A stretch of 64,000 nucleotides of DNA, taken from assembly GCA_017410605.1 (NCBI GenBank), contig JAFQQN010000021.1:107955-171954 (forward strand), read 5' to 3'. Each line of letters starts with the position of its first letter. The first letter of the stretch is position 1. This stretch comes from Clostridia bacterium. GTDB lineage: Bacteria; Bacillota; Clostridia; Oscillospirales; Acutalibacteraceae. Shown here piece by piece: positions 46,141 through 55,907 of this stretch. The notes beneath the pieces were generated by a model. The model ran no database searches. It was not told where the DNA came from and was given only the letters and a program-made list of their open reading frames with translations. Position numbers and translations under genes: made by a program.

Positions 46141-47418
46141 ATGTCTTTAGAACAAATTAAATCTGCCGTTGTAGCGGGAAAATATGATAACGATTTTTCT
46201 ATAATGTATCGTTCGGTTAACGATGCTCGTTCAAGGTATATAGAAGCTGTTGATGCTTTCGGTCAGATTTTTGGAGATAGAGAAGATCTTCGTTTTTTTA
46301 GTGCGCCGGGTAGAACTGAGGTTGGTGGCAATCATACCGACCATCAGCATGGTTGTGTTTTGGCTGGTAGCGTTGACTTAGATGTTATTGCCGTTGTTGC
46401 AAAAAATAATGACGGTATTGTTCGTATTAAGTCTAAGGGCTATGATATGGATGTTATTGACCTTAATGACCTTGAAACTAATGAAAAAGAATTTGGCCGT
46501 GCAAGTGCTCTTATTAGGGGTATGTGTGCAATATTTAAGGCAGAGGGCCATGAAATTGGTGGCTTTGATGCTTACACTACTTCTAATGTTTTAAAGGGTT
46601 CTGGTCTTTCCTCTTCTGCCGCTTTTGAGGTTTTAGTTGGTGTTATTATCAATAACCTTTTTAACAATGGCGTTGTTAATGCTGTTGAAATTGCAAAGTA
46701 TGCCCAAAGGTCAGAAAATGTTTACTTTGGCAAGCCTTGCGGCCTTATGGATCAAATGGCAAGTTCCGTAGGCGGTTTTACAGCTATTGATTTTAATGAC
46801 CCCTCAAAGCCTGTTATTGAAAAGGTTAATTTTGATCTGTCCGCTCACAATCACAGTCTTTGCATTGTTAATACAGGCGGCAACCACGCCGACCTTACCG
46901 GTGATTATGCCGCTATTACCGAAGAAATGCGTGATATTTCTAATGCATTAGGTAAAGATTTTCTTCGAGATGTATCTAAAGAAGATTTTTATTCAAACAT
47001 AGCTCAGCTTAGAGAAAAATGCGGAGATAGGGCAGTGCTTCGTGCAATTCACTTCTTTGACGACAATGAGCGTGCCGTAAAGGAAAAAGAAGTTCTTAAA
47101 AATAACGATTTTGAGGAATTTTTAAACCTTATCTGTGAATCGGGTTGCTCTTCGTACCGCTTTCTGCAAAATGTATTTTCGGTTAATGCACCTACAGAGC
47201 AGGGTCTGTCACTGGCTTTAGCTTTGACCGAAAGGTTTTTAGGTGAGAGAGGTGCTTGTCGTGTTCACGGCGGTGGCTTTGCCGGAACAATACAGGCTTT
47301 TGTACCTGATGATATGTTAGATAATTATCGTAATATGATTGAAGACGTTTTCGGCGAGGGTAATTGTTATGTTCTTAACATTCGCCCCGTAGGCGGTTAT
47401 GCACTTAGTGAAAAATAA
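46141..47418 (+). CDS. galK: Galactokinase
   Basis: A 425-residue GHMP kinase. Seen are the galactokinase signature FSAPGRTEVGGNHTDHQHG, the ATP loop LKGSGLSSSAAFEVLVG, KPCGLMDQMASSVGG and RVHGGGFAGTIQAF. It phosphorylates galactose for GalT, encoded 3 kb downstream in the same run. It follows ackA by 18 bases. Confidence 0.94.
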   Translation: MSLEQIKSAVVAGKYDNDFSIMYRSVNDARSRYIEAVDAFGQIFGDREDLRFFSAPGRTEVGGNHTDHQHGCVLAGSVDLDVIAVVAKNNDGIVRIKSKGYDMDVIDLNDLETNEKEFGRASALIRGMCAIFKAEGHEIGGFDAYTTSNVLKGSGLSSSAAFEVLVGVIINNLFNNGVVNAVEIAKYAQRSENVYFGKPCGLMDQMASSVGGFTAIDFNDPSKPVIEKVNFDLSAHNHSLCIVNTGGNHADLTGDYAAITEEMRDISNALGKDFLRDVSKEDFYSNIAQLREKCGDRAVLRAIHFFDDNERAVKEKEVLKNNDFEEFLNLICESGCSSYRFLQNVFSVNAPTEQGLSLALALTERFLGERGACRVHGGGFAGTIQAFVPDDMLDNYRNMIEDVFGEGNCYVLNIRPVGGYALSEK

Positions 47419-47468
47419 TTTTTGTAAGGTTCAGGGTGCAACACCTTGAACCTTATTTGGAGTTTTAT

Positions 47469-48200
47469 ATGTTTGGGTTAGGAACTATTATTAATGTTAC
47501 ATTTGTTATATTAGGTGCAACCTTGGGTCTATTTCTAAAAAAAGGTATTCCCGAAAGGCTTAATGAAACAGTTTCAAAAGCCATTGGCCTTTCAACCTGC
47601 TTTATTGGTATATGTGGTGTTATTTGTAAAATGTTTTACATAAACGATAAAACCTTTGAAACAAGGAATACAATGCTGTTAGTTGTTTCTTTAGTTGTTG
47701 GCGGCCTTGTGGGTGAATTAATTAATATTGAAAAGCATCTTAAAAATTTTGGTGAGTTTTGCAAGAATAAAATCCACCTTAAGGGCAATGACGATAGCTT
47801 TGTTGAGGCTTTTGTTACAGCCTCGCTTTTGTTTTGTGTAGGGGCAATGGCTATTGTGGGTTCTCTTGAAGATGGTCTTACTGGCAATTATTCAACCCTT
47901 TTTGCAAAATCCGTTATGGACGGAATAATGTCTGTTATGTTTGCCGCTACCATGGGCGCCGGAGTTTACCTTTCTGCTTTGCCTGTGCTTGTTTATCAAG
48001 GTTCAATAACACTGTTGGCCGGTCTTTTAAAGCCTTTTCTTTCAAGTGTATTAATAGATCAGGTGTCTTTAGTTGGGTCTGCTCTAATTTTTGCAATAGG
48101 CATTAATTTTTTATCAAATTCTAAAATCCGAATAGGAAATCTTCTACCGGCGGTTTTGGTTCCGGTTATATATCAATTCGTTTTGAAATTTTTGGGTTAG
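47469..48200 (+). CDS. DUF554 family membrane protein (YdfK/YqgA-like)
   Basis: A 243-residue membrane protein with about six hydrophobic segments. The pattern GTIINVTFVILGATLGLFLKKGIPERL and FCVGAMAIVGSLEDGLTGNYSTLFAKSVMDGI is DUF554-specific. Transport function is presumed, substrate unknown. The ATG 47469 follows GGAG. Confidence 0.9.
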   Translation: MFGLGTIINVTFVILGATLGLFLKKGIPERLNETVSKAIGLSTCFIGICGVICKMFYINDKTFETRNTMLLVVSLVVGGLVGELINIEKHLKNFGEFCKNKIHLKGNDDSFVEAFVTASLLFCVGAMAIVGSLEDGLTGNYSTLFAKSVMDGIMSVMFAATMGAGVYLSALPVLVYQGSITLLAGLLKPFLSSVLIDQVSLVGSALIFAIGINFLSNSKIRIGNLLPAVLVPVIYQFVLKFLG

Positions 48201-48210
48201 GTGAAATTTT

Positions 48211-49335
48211 ATGTCCAACTATATTACATACTCCTTTCAGGAGCTTGAAAAATTTTGTAATGATGTATTCTTAAAGTTTGGTTTTTCTAAAGAAGAAAGC
48301 AAAATAATTTCTGATGTTCTTTTAATGTCAGACCTTTTTGGTATTGAATCTCACGGTATGCAACGCTTAGCGCGTTATCATAAAGGCATAGAAAAGGGGC
48401 TTATTAAGGTTGAAGCAAAGCCCGAGGTGGTTTTTGAAACCCCTGTGTCTGCTATAATTGAGGGTAATGATGGTATGGGTCAACTTATTGGCCATTATGC
48501 CATGAACCTGGCTATAGAAAAGGCTTCAAAAACAGGTATTGCTGTTGTTTCTTGCCGAAATTCTAACCATTACGGCATTGCAGGTTATTACGCAAAAATG
48601 GCCTGTGATAAAGGATTTTTGGGTATGTCTATGACAAACTCCGAGGCTATTATGGTTCCTACCTTTGGAAGACTCGCAATGCTCGGAAGCAACCCTATAG
48701 CTGTTGCTATGCCGGCTGAGCCTTACGACTTTTTCTTTGATGCTTCTACAACCGTTGTAACCCGAGGTAAGCTTGAAATCTATAATAAGCTTTCCAAACC
48801 CCTTCCCGACGGTTGGGCTTTAAATGCTGCGGGTAAGCCAAGCTCTGACGCGGCAGATGTTCTTAAAAATATTGTTGCTAAAAACGGCGGTGGCATTATG
48901 CCCCTTGGCGGTTCTACCGAACAGCTTGGAAGCCATAAGGGTTATGGTTACGGTATGTTCTGTGAAATATTTACTTCAATTTTCTCGGGCGGTTTAACCT
49001 CAAACCACACCCATATTGGTTCAAAGGGTGGCACCTGCCACGGCTTTATGGTTATTGACCCAAATATTTTTGGCAATGCAGAAGAAATTAAAGCCCACCT
49101 TTCAACCTTCCTTGAAGAGTTAAGAAATTCGCCGAAAAGCGAAGGCCAAACAAGAATTTACACCCATGGCGAAAAAGAAGCCCTGGCTGTTGAAGACCGT
49201 ATGAAAAACGGTATTGCCGTTAACATTAATACTGTTTCTGAAATGGCTGAAATGTGTAAATATGTTGGTTTAGATTATAAAAAATATTTGGGCGATGTTT
49301 CTTTTGAAGATACAAAGACAGGTTCATATAATTAG
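48211..49335 (+). CDS. Malate/L-lactate dehydrogenase family (Ldh2) oxidoreductase
   Basis: A 374-residue NAD(P)-dependent Ldh_2 enzyme. Seen are LMSDLFGIESHGMQRLARY, CRNSNHYGIAGYYAKMA (catalytic His), NPIAVAMPA and QLGSHKGYGYGMFCEI. It probably oxidises malate or a related 2-hydroxy acid. It precedes malic enzyme by 12 bases, suggesting joint malate use. Confidence 0.93.
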   Translation: MSNYITYSFQELEKFCNDVFLKFGFSKEESKIISDVLLMSDLFGIESHGMQRLARYHKGIEKGLIKVEAKPEVVFETPVSAIIEGNDGMGQLIGHYAMNLAIEKASKTGIAVVSCRNSNHYGIAGYYAKMACDKGFLGMSMTNSEAIMVPTFGRLAMLGSNPIAVAMPAEPYDFFFDASTTVVTRGKLEIYNKLSKPLPDGWALNAAGKPSSDAADVLKNIVAKNGGGIMPLGGSTEQLGSHKGYGYGMFCEIFTSIFSGGLTSNHTHIGSKGGTCHGFMVIDPNIFGNAEEIKAHLSTFLEELRNSPKSEGQTRIYTHGEKEALAVEDRMKNGIAVNINTVSEMAEMCKYVGLDYKKYLGDVSFEDTKTGSYN

Positions 49336-49347
49336 GGAGGAATAAAA

Positions 49348-50520
49348 ATGGATATCAAACAAGAAGCCTTAAATAAGCATTATGAATGGAAAGGTAAGTT
49401 AGAAATAACTCCCAAAGCCAGAGTTACTAACAAAGAAGAACTTTCAATTGCTTACACTCCCGGTGTTGCTGAGCCTTGTATGGTTATTAACAAAGACTAT
49501 AATAAATCCTTCGAGCTTACTGCAAGGCATAATATGGTTGCCGTTATAACTGACGGAACTGCAGTTTTAGGCTTGGGCGATATTGGTCCCGAGGCAGGAA
49601 TGCCTGTTATGGAAGGCAAATGTGTTCTTTTTAAAGAATTTGCCGGAGTAGATGCGTTTCCACTTTGCATACGCTCTAAGGATGTTGACGAAATTGTTCG
49701 TACAATTTATCTTATTTCAGGTAGCTTTGGCGGTATTAACCTTGAAGATATTTCAGCACCTCGTTGCTTTGAAATTGAGAGAAGACTGAAAGAAATTTGT
49801 GACATTCCTGTTTTCCACGACGACCAACACGGAACAGCTATTGTTGTTGGTGCCGCAGTTTTAAATGCTCTTAAGCTTGTTAAAAAAGAAATTAGCAAGG
49901 TAAAGTGCGTTATTAACGGTGCAGGTTCTGCCGGTACCGCTATTGCAAAGCTTCTTATTAGCCTTGGACTTAAAAATATTGTTATGGTTGACCGTTTTGG
50001 TGTTATTTGTAAGGGCGATGAAACATTAAGCGAGGCTCACAGGGAACTTGCAGAGGTTACTAACCCCAACTTAGAAAAGGGAACACTTGGCAGTGCAATG
50101 GTTGGTGCAGATGTGTTTATTGGTGTTTCGGCCCCCGGTATTGTTAGCGAAGAAATGGTAAAATCAATGGCCGAGGACAGTATAGTATTTCCTATGGCTA
50201 ACCCTGTGCCTGAAATTATGCCCGATTTGGCAAAGGCCGCAGGAGCCAGAGTTGTTGGTACGGGCCGTTCTGATTTCCCAAACCAAATTAATAATGTTTG
50301 CGCCTTCCCGGGTGTGTTCAGAGGTGCGTTAGACGTTCGCGCAAAGGATATTAATGATGAAATGAAAATGGCGGCTTCATTAGCCATTGCCGGTCTTGTA
50401 AGTGACGAAGAGCTTAATGAAGAATATATTTTACCCCTTGCTTTTGATAAAAGGGTTGGTCCGGCAGTTGCAAAGGCGGTTGCAAAGGCTGCTAAAGATT
50501 CCGGCGTAGCAAGACTTTAG
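49348..50520 (+). CDS. NAD-dependent malic enzyme
   Basis: A 390-residue malic enzyme converting malate to pyruvate and CO2. Seen are LSIAYTPGVAEPC, NMVAVITDGTAVLGLGDIGP, FGGINLEDISAPRCFEIE, VFHDDQHGTAIVVGA and the dinucleotide loop INGAGSAGTAIAKLL. Short form without the phosphotransacetylase domain. Confidence 0.95.
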   Translation: MDIKQEALNKHYEWKGKLEITPKARVTNKEELSIAYTPGVAEPCMVINKDYNKSFELTARHNMVAVITDGTAVLGLGDIGPEAGMPVMEGKCVLFKEFAGVDAFPLCIRSKDVDEIVRTIYLISGSFGGINLEDISAPRCFEIERRLKEICDIPVFHDDQHGTAIVVGAAVLNALKLVKKEISKVKCVINGAGSAGTAIAKLLISLGLKNIVMVDRFGVICKGDETLSEAHRELAEVTNPNLEKGTLGSAMVGADVFIGVSAPGIVSEEMVKSMAEDSIVFPMANPVPEIMPDLAKAAGARVVGTGRSDFPNQINNVCAFPGVFRGALDVRAKDINDEMKMAASLAIAGLVSDEELNEEYILPLAFDKRVGPAVAKAVAKAAKDSGVARL

Positions 50521-50531
50521 GAGAGGTTTTT

Positions 50532-51911
50532 ATGATTAATAAATATTTATCAGAACTTTTAGATTATTCTATTGAGAGAGGGCTTATTGACAAGGTAGAC
50601 GAGATTTATGCCGTTAACAGAGTATTAAATTTAATTGGCGGAGAGTCTTTTGAACGTTGTGAATATGAAAAACATAATAACATTGAAGAAATTTTAAGCG
50701 GTATTCTCGATTTCGCTGCTGAGCAAGGCAAACTCCCAATGAATACCACAACCTATCGTGATATTCTTTCGGCAGATATTATGGACGTTTTTACCCCAAT
50801 TCCGTCTGTGTTATATAGCAAGTTTTTTGATAAGTATAACAGTTCTCCAAAAGATGCTACCGACTATTTCTTTAATCTTTCCAAAGATAATAATTATATT
50901 ATGACCGAAAGAATTAATAAAAACATAGTTTGGAAGTATACTACAAAAGAGTACGGTGATATTGATATAACAATCAATATGTCTAAGCCCGAAAAAGACC
51001 CAAAAGAAATTTCATTGGCTAAGCTTCAAAAACAATCGGGTTATCCCAAGTGCCTTCTTTGCAAAGAGAATATGGGTTTTGAGGGTCATGCCAATCATCC
51101 GCCCAGAGCAAATCATAGAATTATTCCGGTTGAATTTGAAAATGAACAGTGGTATTTTCAGTATTCTCCCTATGGCTATTTTAATGAGCACTGTATTCTT
51201 TTCCATGGCGAACACGAGCCAATGGCAATAACACGAAAAACCTTTGAAAGACTATTAGGCTTTGTTGAAAAATATCCCCATTATATGATGGGCTCAAATG
51301 CGGGTCTTCCAATTGTTGGTGGCTCTATTTTAACCCACGACCATTATCAGGGCGGCAATTATGAGTTTCCCATTGCTAAGTGCGGCTTTAGGTATGATGT
51401 TAAATTTGAGGGCTTTGAAGACATAACAGCCGGTGTTGTTAACTGGGCGCTTTCAACCATTCGTCTTATTGGAGAAAATAAGGAAAGAGTAATCGAACTT
51501 GCGGAAAAAATTCGCCTTTGCTGGAACGATTATTCTGACCCTGAAAATGAAATTCTTGCCTTTACCGATGCTCCACATAATGCAATCACTCCAATTGCAA
51601 GAAAACGTAACGGTAAGTTTGAGCTTGACCTTATTTTAAGAAACAACCGTACAAGCGAAGAACACCCGGATGGAATTTTCCACGCGCATAAGGAATACCA
51701 CAATGTTAAGAAAGAAAATATTGGCCTTATTGAAGCTATTGGTTTAGCCGTTTTGCCTCCGCGTCTTTTAAATGAATTTGGTGAATTAACTGAAGAGAAT
51801 AAGGCTAAAATTGGTAGCACATTTGCTAATATTCTTGATAACTGTGCTGTGTTTAAAAACAATGAGACAGGAAATAATGGTATTCTTAAATTTGTCAGTT
51901 CTGTAAAATAA
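50532..51911 (+). CDS. galT: UDP-glucose-hexose-1-phosphate uridylyltransferase (type 2 GalT)
   Basis: A 459-residue Firmicutes-type GalT. Seen are ISADIMDVFTPIPSVL, CLLCKENMGFEGHANHPPRANHR, PYGYFNEHCIL and the catalytic HDHYQGG. It converts galactose-1-P to UDP-galactose in the Leloir pathway together with galK. A galE is not in the window. Confidence 0.95.
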   Translation: MINKYLSELLDYSIERGLIDKVDEIYAVNRVLNLIGGESFERCEYEKHNNIEEILSGILDFAAEQGKLPMNTTTYRDILSADIMDVFTPIPSVLYSKFFDKYNSSPKDATDYFFNLSKDNNYIMTERINKNIVWKYTTKEYGDIDITINMSKPEKDPKEISLAKLQKQSGYPKCLLCKENMGFEGHANHPPRANHRIIPVEFENEQWYFQYSPYGYFNEHCILFHGEHEPMAITRKTFERLLGFVEKYPHYMMGSNAGLPIVGGSILTHDHYQGGNYEFPIAKCGFRYDVKFEGFEDITAGVVNWALSTIRLIGENKERVIELAEKIRLCWNDYSDPENEILAFTDAPHNAITPIARKRNGKFELDLILRNNRTSEEHPDGIFHAHKEYHNVKKENIGLIEAIGLAVLPPRLLNEFGELTEENKAKIGSTFANILDNCAVFKNNETGNNGILKFVSSVK

Positions 51912-51922
51912 AGCCTTTTTAG

Positions 51923-51966
51923 TACAAAATGGCGGTATTTATAAATAAGATTTCCGCCATTTTGTA
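51923..51966 (+). terminator. Terminator-like inverted repeat after galT
   Basis: A 13-base stem (51923-51935 with 51954-51966) with an 18-base loop. The T tract is weak. Confidence 0.55.
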
Positions 51967-52003
51967 TTATTTAATGTTTTTTAAAAAAATATTTAAATTT
52001 CCC

Positions 52004-52032
52004 TTGACATTTTTTGGCCTTGTTGATATAAT
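52004..52032 (+). promoter_or_regulatory. Promoter of tRNA-Lys
   Basis: TTGACA (52004-52009), 17-base spacer, TATAAT (52027-52032), a perfect consensus 24 bases before the tRNA. Confidence 0.9.
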
Positions 52033-52055
52033 ATTTAGGTCGTCAGTTGATGTAC

Positions 52056-52131
52056 GAGCCATTAGCTCAGTCGGCAGAGCACTTGACTTTTAATCAAGGT
52101 GTCCGGAGTTCGAATCTCCGATGGCTCACCA
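52056..52131 (+). tRNA. tRNA-Lys (anticodon TTT)
   Basis: Cloverleaf complete: acceptor GAGCCAT / ATGGCTC, D stem GCTC/GAGC, anticodon stem CTTGA/TCAAG around CTTTTAA, T stem CGGAG/CTCCG with TTCGAAT, and encoded CCA. Confidence 0.97.
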
Positions 52132-52132
52132 A

Positions 52133-52165
52133 CAAAACACCAAGTCTTATGACTTGGTGTTTTGT
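52133..52165 (+). terminator. Terminator after tRNA-Lys
   Basis: A 14-base stem (52133-52146 with 52151-52164), loop TTAT, ending in T-rich sequence. Confidence 0.85.
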
Positions 52166-52207
52166 GTTATATTTCCAGAATACAACTTTTTGATTTGGGT
52201 GATTTAT

Positions 52208-52855
52208 GTGACTAGGTTTATTTTTGTTCGCCACGGGCAAAGTCCCGGCAATTTAGAGGCAAAATTTTACGGTCATACTGATAAAGGATTAACCGACCTT
52301 GGTAAAAAACAGGCCGAGCTTACTGCAAAATTTTTAAAGGATTATAAAATCGATGCCGCCTATTCAAGCGATTTGGGAAGAGCCTTTGAAACAGGATTGG
52401 AAATAGCCAAGCTACATAAAAATCTTAAAGTTATTCCCGAAAAGGGACTTCGTGAGGTAAATTCCGGAAAATGGGAAAATTTAGAATTTGCAAAAATAGG
52501 CGAAATGTATGCCGAAGATTATAAGGTTTGGATGAACGACCTTTGGAACGCATGTCCAACAGGCGGTGAGAGCGTTAAGCAAATGTGCAAAAGGGTCACA
52601 GAAACAATATGGCGCATTGCTAAAGAAAACGATGGCAAAACTGTTTTAATTACAACACATGCCACACCGATTCGTGTGCTTAATTGTGAATGGTCGAATG
52701 TTCCGTATGAAAACCTAAACAAGGTACCTTGGGTAAAAAACGCATCTGTTTCGGTGGTAGACTATGATGTTGATAACAGCAAAACAAATATTGTTGTTTT
52801 AGGCGATGCTTCTTTCCACGGAGAGTTTGCTACAGAGCTTCCTACAAATATTTAG
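52208..52855 (+). CDS. Histidine phosphatase (phosphoglycerate mutase) family protein
   Basis: A 215-residue protein with the catalytic FVRHGQSPGN, AYSSDLGRAFETG, the acid residue in LREVNSGKWEN and TTHATPIRVL. The substrate is unknown; a broad phosphatase rather than a glycolytic mutase is likely. I choose GTG 52208 behind GGTGAT; the longer frame runs into the tRNA. Confidence 0.88.
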   Translation: MTRFIFVRHGQSPGNLEAKFYGHTDKGLTDLGKKQAELTAKFLKDYKIDAAYSSDLGRAFETGLEIAKLHKNLKVIPEKGLREVNSGKWENLEFAKIGEMYAEDYKVWMNDLWNACPTGGESVKQMCKRVTETIWRIAKENDGKTVLITTHATPIRVLNCEWSNVPYENLNKVPWVKNASVSVVDYDVDNSKTNIVVLGDASFHGEFATELPTNI

Positions 52856-52865
52856 GGGTGAGTTA

Positions 52866-53714
52866 ATGCGTTTTTATTCGGGATATTACCATAAATTAGG
52901 TGATGTTCTTTTTGAAACTGAGGAAAAGCTTCTTGTTGCCAGTTGTGGCTGTATAAAATTCAATAAATATTTGCCCTTCATTACCAACCGTCCGAGGGGC
53001 AGAAATGATTTTCAAATTATTTATGTAACAAAAGGACATCTGAATTTTAAAATCGACGGTAAAAATAAATGTTTAAAAGCAGGGGAGATTATCGCAATTT
53101 CCCCCTTTACCCCACAGTATTATTATATTAGTAAAAACGATTTTGAAGCTACAGAATATTATTGGATTCATTTTTTGGGAACCGATGCTAAAACAACGGT
53201 AAAGCATTACGGTCTTGAAAATAACGTAGTAAAATTTATTGGTCTTAGCCAAACCATTATAAATATTTTTGATAAAATTGCCTTAGAACTTCAGCTAAAA
53301 GAAAAATTTTTTTTAGAAACCAATAATGCATATTTATTGCAAATTTTAGGCCTAATTTCAAGGAAAATTGATAATGGCGCTGTAAAATCGCCTTCTAATA
53401 TTGATATTTTAAGGGATGCGGTAATATATTTTAATTCTAACTTTTCTAAAAAAATATCCCTTAACGATTATGTAAAGGACTTAAATATATCCCTTTGTTG
53501 GTTTACAAGAATTTTTAAAGAAAAATATACTGTTTCCCCAAGAACATATTTAACCAATCTGAGAATTATCAAAGCAAAAGAACTACTTAATACAACTAGC
53601 TATTCAATAGGTAAAATTGCCGAGCTTACCGGCCACGAAAATCAGCTTTATTTTAGTAGAGTTTTTAAAAAAAATGTTGGAATTACACCGTCGGAATACA
53701 GAAAAAAATCTTAG
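52866..53714 (+). CDS. AraC-family transcriptional regulator
   Basis: A 282-residue regulator with a cupin-like sensing domain (about 10-140; FQIIYVTKGHLNFKIDGK) and a double HTH at the C-terminus (about 185-282; SLNDYVKDLNISLCWFTRIFKEKY and IGKIAELTGHENQLYFSRVFKKNVGITPSEYR, quoted in part). Likely responds to a sugar. It begins 10 bases after the phosphatase; target genes are unknown. Confidence 0.9.
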   Translation: MRFYSGYYHKLGDVLFETEEKLLVASCGCIKFNKYLPFITNRPRGRNDFQIIYVTKGHLNFKIDGKNKCLKAGEIIAISPFTPQYYYISKNDFEATEYYWIHFLGTDAKTTVKHYGLENNVVKFIGLSQTIINIFDKIALELQLKEKFFLETNNAYLLQILGLISRKIDNGAVKSPSNIDILRDAVIYFNSNFSKKISLNDYVKDLNISLCWFTRIFKEKYTVSPRTYLTNLRIIKAKELLNTTSYSIGKIAELTGHENQLYFSRVFKKNVGITPSEYRKKS

Positions 53715-53768
53715 TATTTACTTTTTATTTTTTAAGTATTATAATATATATAATTTGGAGGTGCTTTT

Positions 53769-54299
53769 ATGAATATTTGGCATGATATTTCACCCGAACG
53801 AATTAAACCTGAAAAGTTTATGGCTTGTATTGAAATTTCAAGAGGCAGTAAAAATAAATATGAGCTAGATAAAGAAACAGGTATGCTTTTGCTTGATAGA
53901 ATACTTTATACTTCAACCCACTACCCTGCAAACTATGGCTTTATACCGCGAACCTATGGTTATGATGGTGACCCGTTAGATGTTCTTTTGCTGTGCCATG
54001 AAAAAATTGAGCCTATGACCTTGGTAAAGTGCTATCCAATAGGTGTTATAAAAATGACCGATAATAACGCTTCCGACGAAAAAATTATTGCTATTCCGGT
54101 AAGAGACCCTTCTATGAACACTTATAAGGATATTAGAGAATTACCTGTACACACTTTTGAGGAGATTTCTCACTTTTTTGAGGTTTATAAAAATCTTGAA
54201 CATATTAAAACCACAGTAACCGAGGTTTTGGGATATGAAGATGCAGTTAAAATTATAGCAGAATGTATTGAAAACTATAATAAAACCTTTTTAAAATGA
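53769..54299 (+). CDS. ppa: Inorganic pyrophosphatase, family I
   Basis: A 176-residue soluble pyrophosphatase. Seen are KYELDKETGMLLLDRIL, YPANYGFIPRTYGYDGDPLDVLLL (metal-binding aspartates) and VIKMTDN. It ends in a terminator whose stem includes its stop codon. Confidence 0.95.
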   Translation: MNIWHDISPERIKPEKFMACIEISRGSKNKYELDKETGMLLLDRILYTSTHYPANYGFIPRTYGYDGDPLDVLLLCHEKIEPMTLVKCYPIGVIKMTDNNASDEKIIAIPVRDPSMNTYKDIRELPVHTFEEISHFFEVYKNLEHIKTTVTEVLGYEDAVKIIAECIENYNKTFLK

Positions 54300-54335
54300 A
54301 ATGAAGCTGTCTTTAAGACAGCTTCATTTCATTTT
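54293..54335. terminator. Bidirectional terminator between ppa and spoVFB
   Basis: A 21-base near-perfect inverted repeat (54293-54313 with 54315-54335). It overlaps both stop codons of the convergent genes. Confidence 0.9.
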
Positions 54336-54904
54336 AATAATATTGGCTGCATTTGTTTTCCCTCTAAAGCTGACAAACCGGCAGGAATTACCTTTTTAAA
54401 ATCGCATATCATTGAAGTGGGTTTTTTGAATGCGTCATCTTGCCCAAAGGGAGTAAAATAAACATTCTTAATTGATAGCAGACGCCCAATACTTTGTGCA
54501 GAACCGCTTAATGCATCGTTTGTTGCCAATGAAATTAAAACAGGACGGTTGTTGCGAAGATGTGCTTTTGCGGCCATAGTAACCGAGGTGTCTGTTATGC
54601 CGTTTGCAATTTTACCAATGGTGTTCCCGGTGCAGGGGCAAATTATGAGTAGGTCTAAAAGCCCTTTTGGACCAATTGGCTCTGCCTGTTCTACGGTTTT
54701 AATAATTTTTTTGTTTGTTATTTCTTCTACCGTTTTTATAAGATTTTCTGCCTTTGTAAAGCGTGTGTCTGTTGTATAAACTATTTCAGACATTATAGGA
54801 ATTATATTTGCTTTTAAATTTGCCAGTTCCTTTAAAACTAATAGCGACTCGGCTATGGTGCAAAAAGAACCGCACATTGCAAATCCAATTGTTTTGCCCT
54901 TCAT
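54329..54904 (-). CDS. spoVFB: Dipicolinate synthase subunit B
   Basis: A 191-residue flavoprotein-fold subunit. Seen are FAMCGSFCTIAES, DLLIICPCTGNTIGKIANGITDT and RPVLISLATNDALSGSA. With subunit A it makes dipicolinic acid, the spore-core solute, in the mother cell. The gene is whole; its homologue in some bacilli is interrupted by vfbin, so this is a useful comparison for the interrupted deacetylase downstream. Confidence 0.93.
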   Translation of the reverse strand: MKGKTIGFAMCGSFCTIAESLLVLKELANLKANIIPIMSEIVYTTDTRFTKAENLIKTVEEITNKKIIKTVEQAEPIGPKGLLDLLIICPCTGNTIGKIANGITDTSVTMAAKAHLRNNRPVLISLATNDALSGSAQSIGRLLSIKNVYFTPFGQDDAFKKPTSMICDFKKVIPAGLSALEGKQMQPILLK

Positions 54905-54930
54905 AGCAAACTCCTTTCATAATAGTAAAG

Positions 54931-55758
54931 CTAGGTCTCAAGCTGTTTTAAAACTGCGTCTTCAATGTATTCTGCAGCCGATTTTGGCGAAAATTTTCCG
55001 GGAAGGGATAGAGCGTGAACAACACATAAACCGTGTTTTCTTGCAGAAATAAAGTCTACTCCTCCCGGTCGTGAGGCAAGGTCAATAATAACTGTTTCAC
55101 TTTTAAGGGTTAATATTTCCTTTTCTGTTAAAACGGGGTGGGGTACAGTGTTAATAATTACAGTAGAATACTTTAAAAATTCTTTGAGATTATTAAAACT
55201 TTGCACCTTATAACCGTCGCGCGATGCTTCTTCTAATACTATAGGTCTTCTGGCATAAACAGTAACAGTACCGCCAAGCAATGTTAAGAGGCGGCAGAGA
55301 ACCTTTCCAATTCTGCCATAGCCTAAAACCGCAAAGCTTTCGCCCTTTATTGTAGAGGAAGAATTTTCTTCTATTATAGCAAGTGTAGCTTCTGCAGTGG
55401 CATAGGCGTTTTTTAGGGTTAATTCTTCGTTTAGTAAAAGGTTAACGTAATTTTTATTGTTTTGGAATAAAAGGTGTTCACCACCACCAAAAATTAGTGC
55501 ATCTGACCTTGCATTTTTAATAATGTCTTCAATTAGAATACGTTTGTCACATAAAGGTGTTAAAATATGCCTTTGGTCATTTGAAAGAGGTATCGGCAAA
55601 ATTATAACATCGGCCTTATTTATTTTTTCTATAGCAGTTTTTTCATTTTCATAACGTTCAGAATAAATATGTTCTACCAAAAAGTTTTTGTTTTTTAATG
55701 ACTTATAAAGAAATTTTAGTCGGTTGTCACCGCCTATCAGTAAAAATGTTTTTTTCAT
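54931..55758 (-). CDS. spoVFA: Dipicolinate synthase subunit A
   Basis: A 275-residue protein. Seen are LLIGGDNRLKFLYKSL, a Rossmann loop AVLGYGRIGKVLCRLL, NTVPHPVLTE and RPGGVDFISARKHGLCVVHALSLPGKFSPKSA (quoted in part). It leads spoVFB by 26 bases. The ATG at 55758 lies behind GGGTG. Confidence 0.92.
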   Translation of the reverse strand: MKKTFLLIGGDNRLKFLYKSLKNKNFLVEHIYSERYENEKTAIEKINKADVIILPIPLSNDQRHILTPLCDKRILIEDIIKNARSDALIFGGGEHLLFQNNKNYVNLLLNEELTLKNAYATAEATLAIIEENSSSTIKGESFAVLGYGRIGKVLCRLLTLLGGTVTVYARRPIVLEEASRDGYKVQSFNNLKEFLKYSTVIINTVPHPVLTEKEILTLKSETVIIDLASRPGGVDFISARKHGLCVVHALSLPGKFSPKSAAEYIEDAVLKQLET

Positions 55759-55907
55759 AATCAGCACCCTTTAGCAAAAATATAATATTTTTCTACTGTT
55801 ATATATTATGCTTATAATCTTTTTTTGTGAAAGGATAAAAATAGGGTTTATTTTCGCTAAAAAATGTTATATAATAATTAAAAGAATTATTTAAGCGGGG
55901 TATTTTT

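Noticed and set aside
52121..52207. In-frame extension of the histidine phosphatase into the tRNA-Lys
   Set aside because: It would begin inside the tRNA acceptor stem. A GTG at 52208 behind GGTGAT gives the normal protein start.
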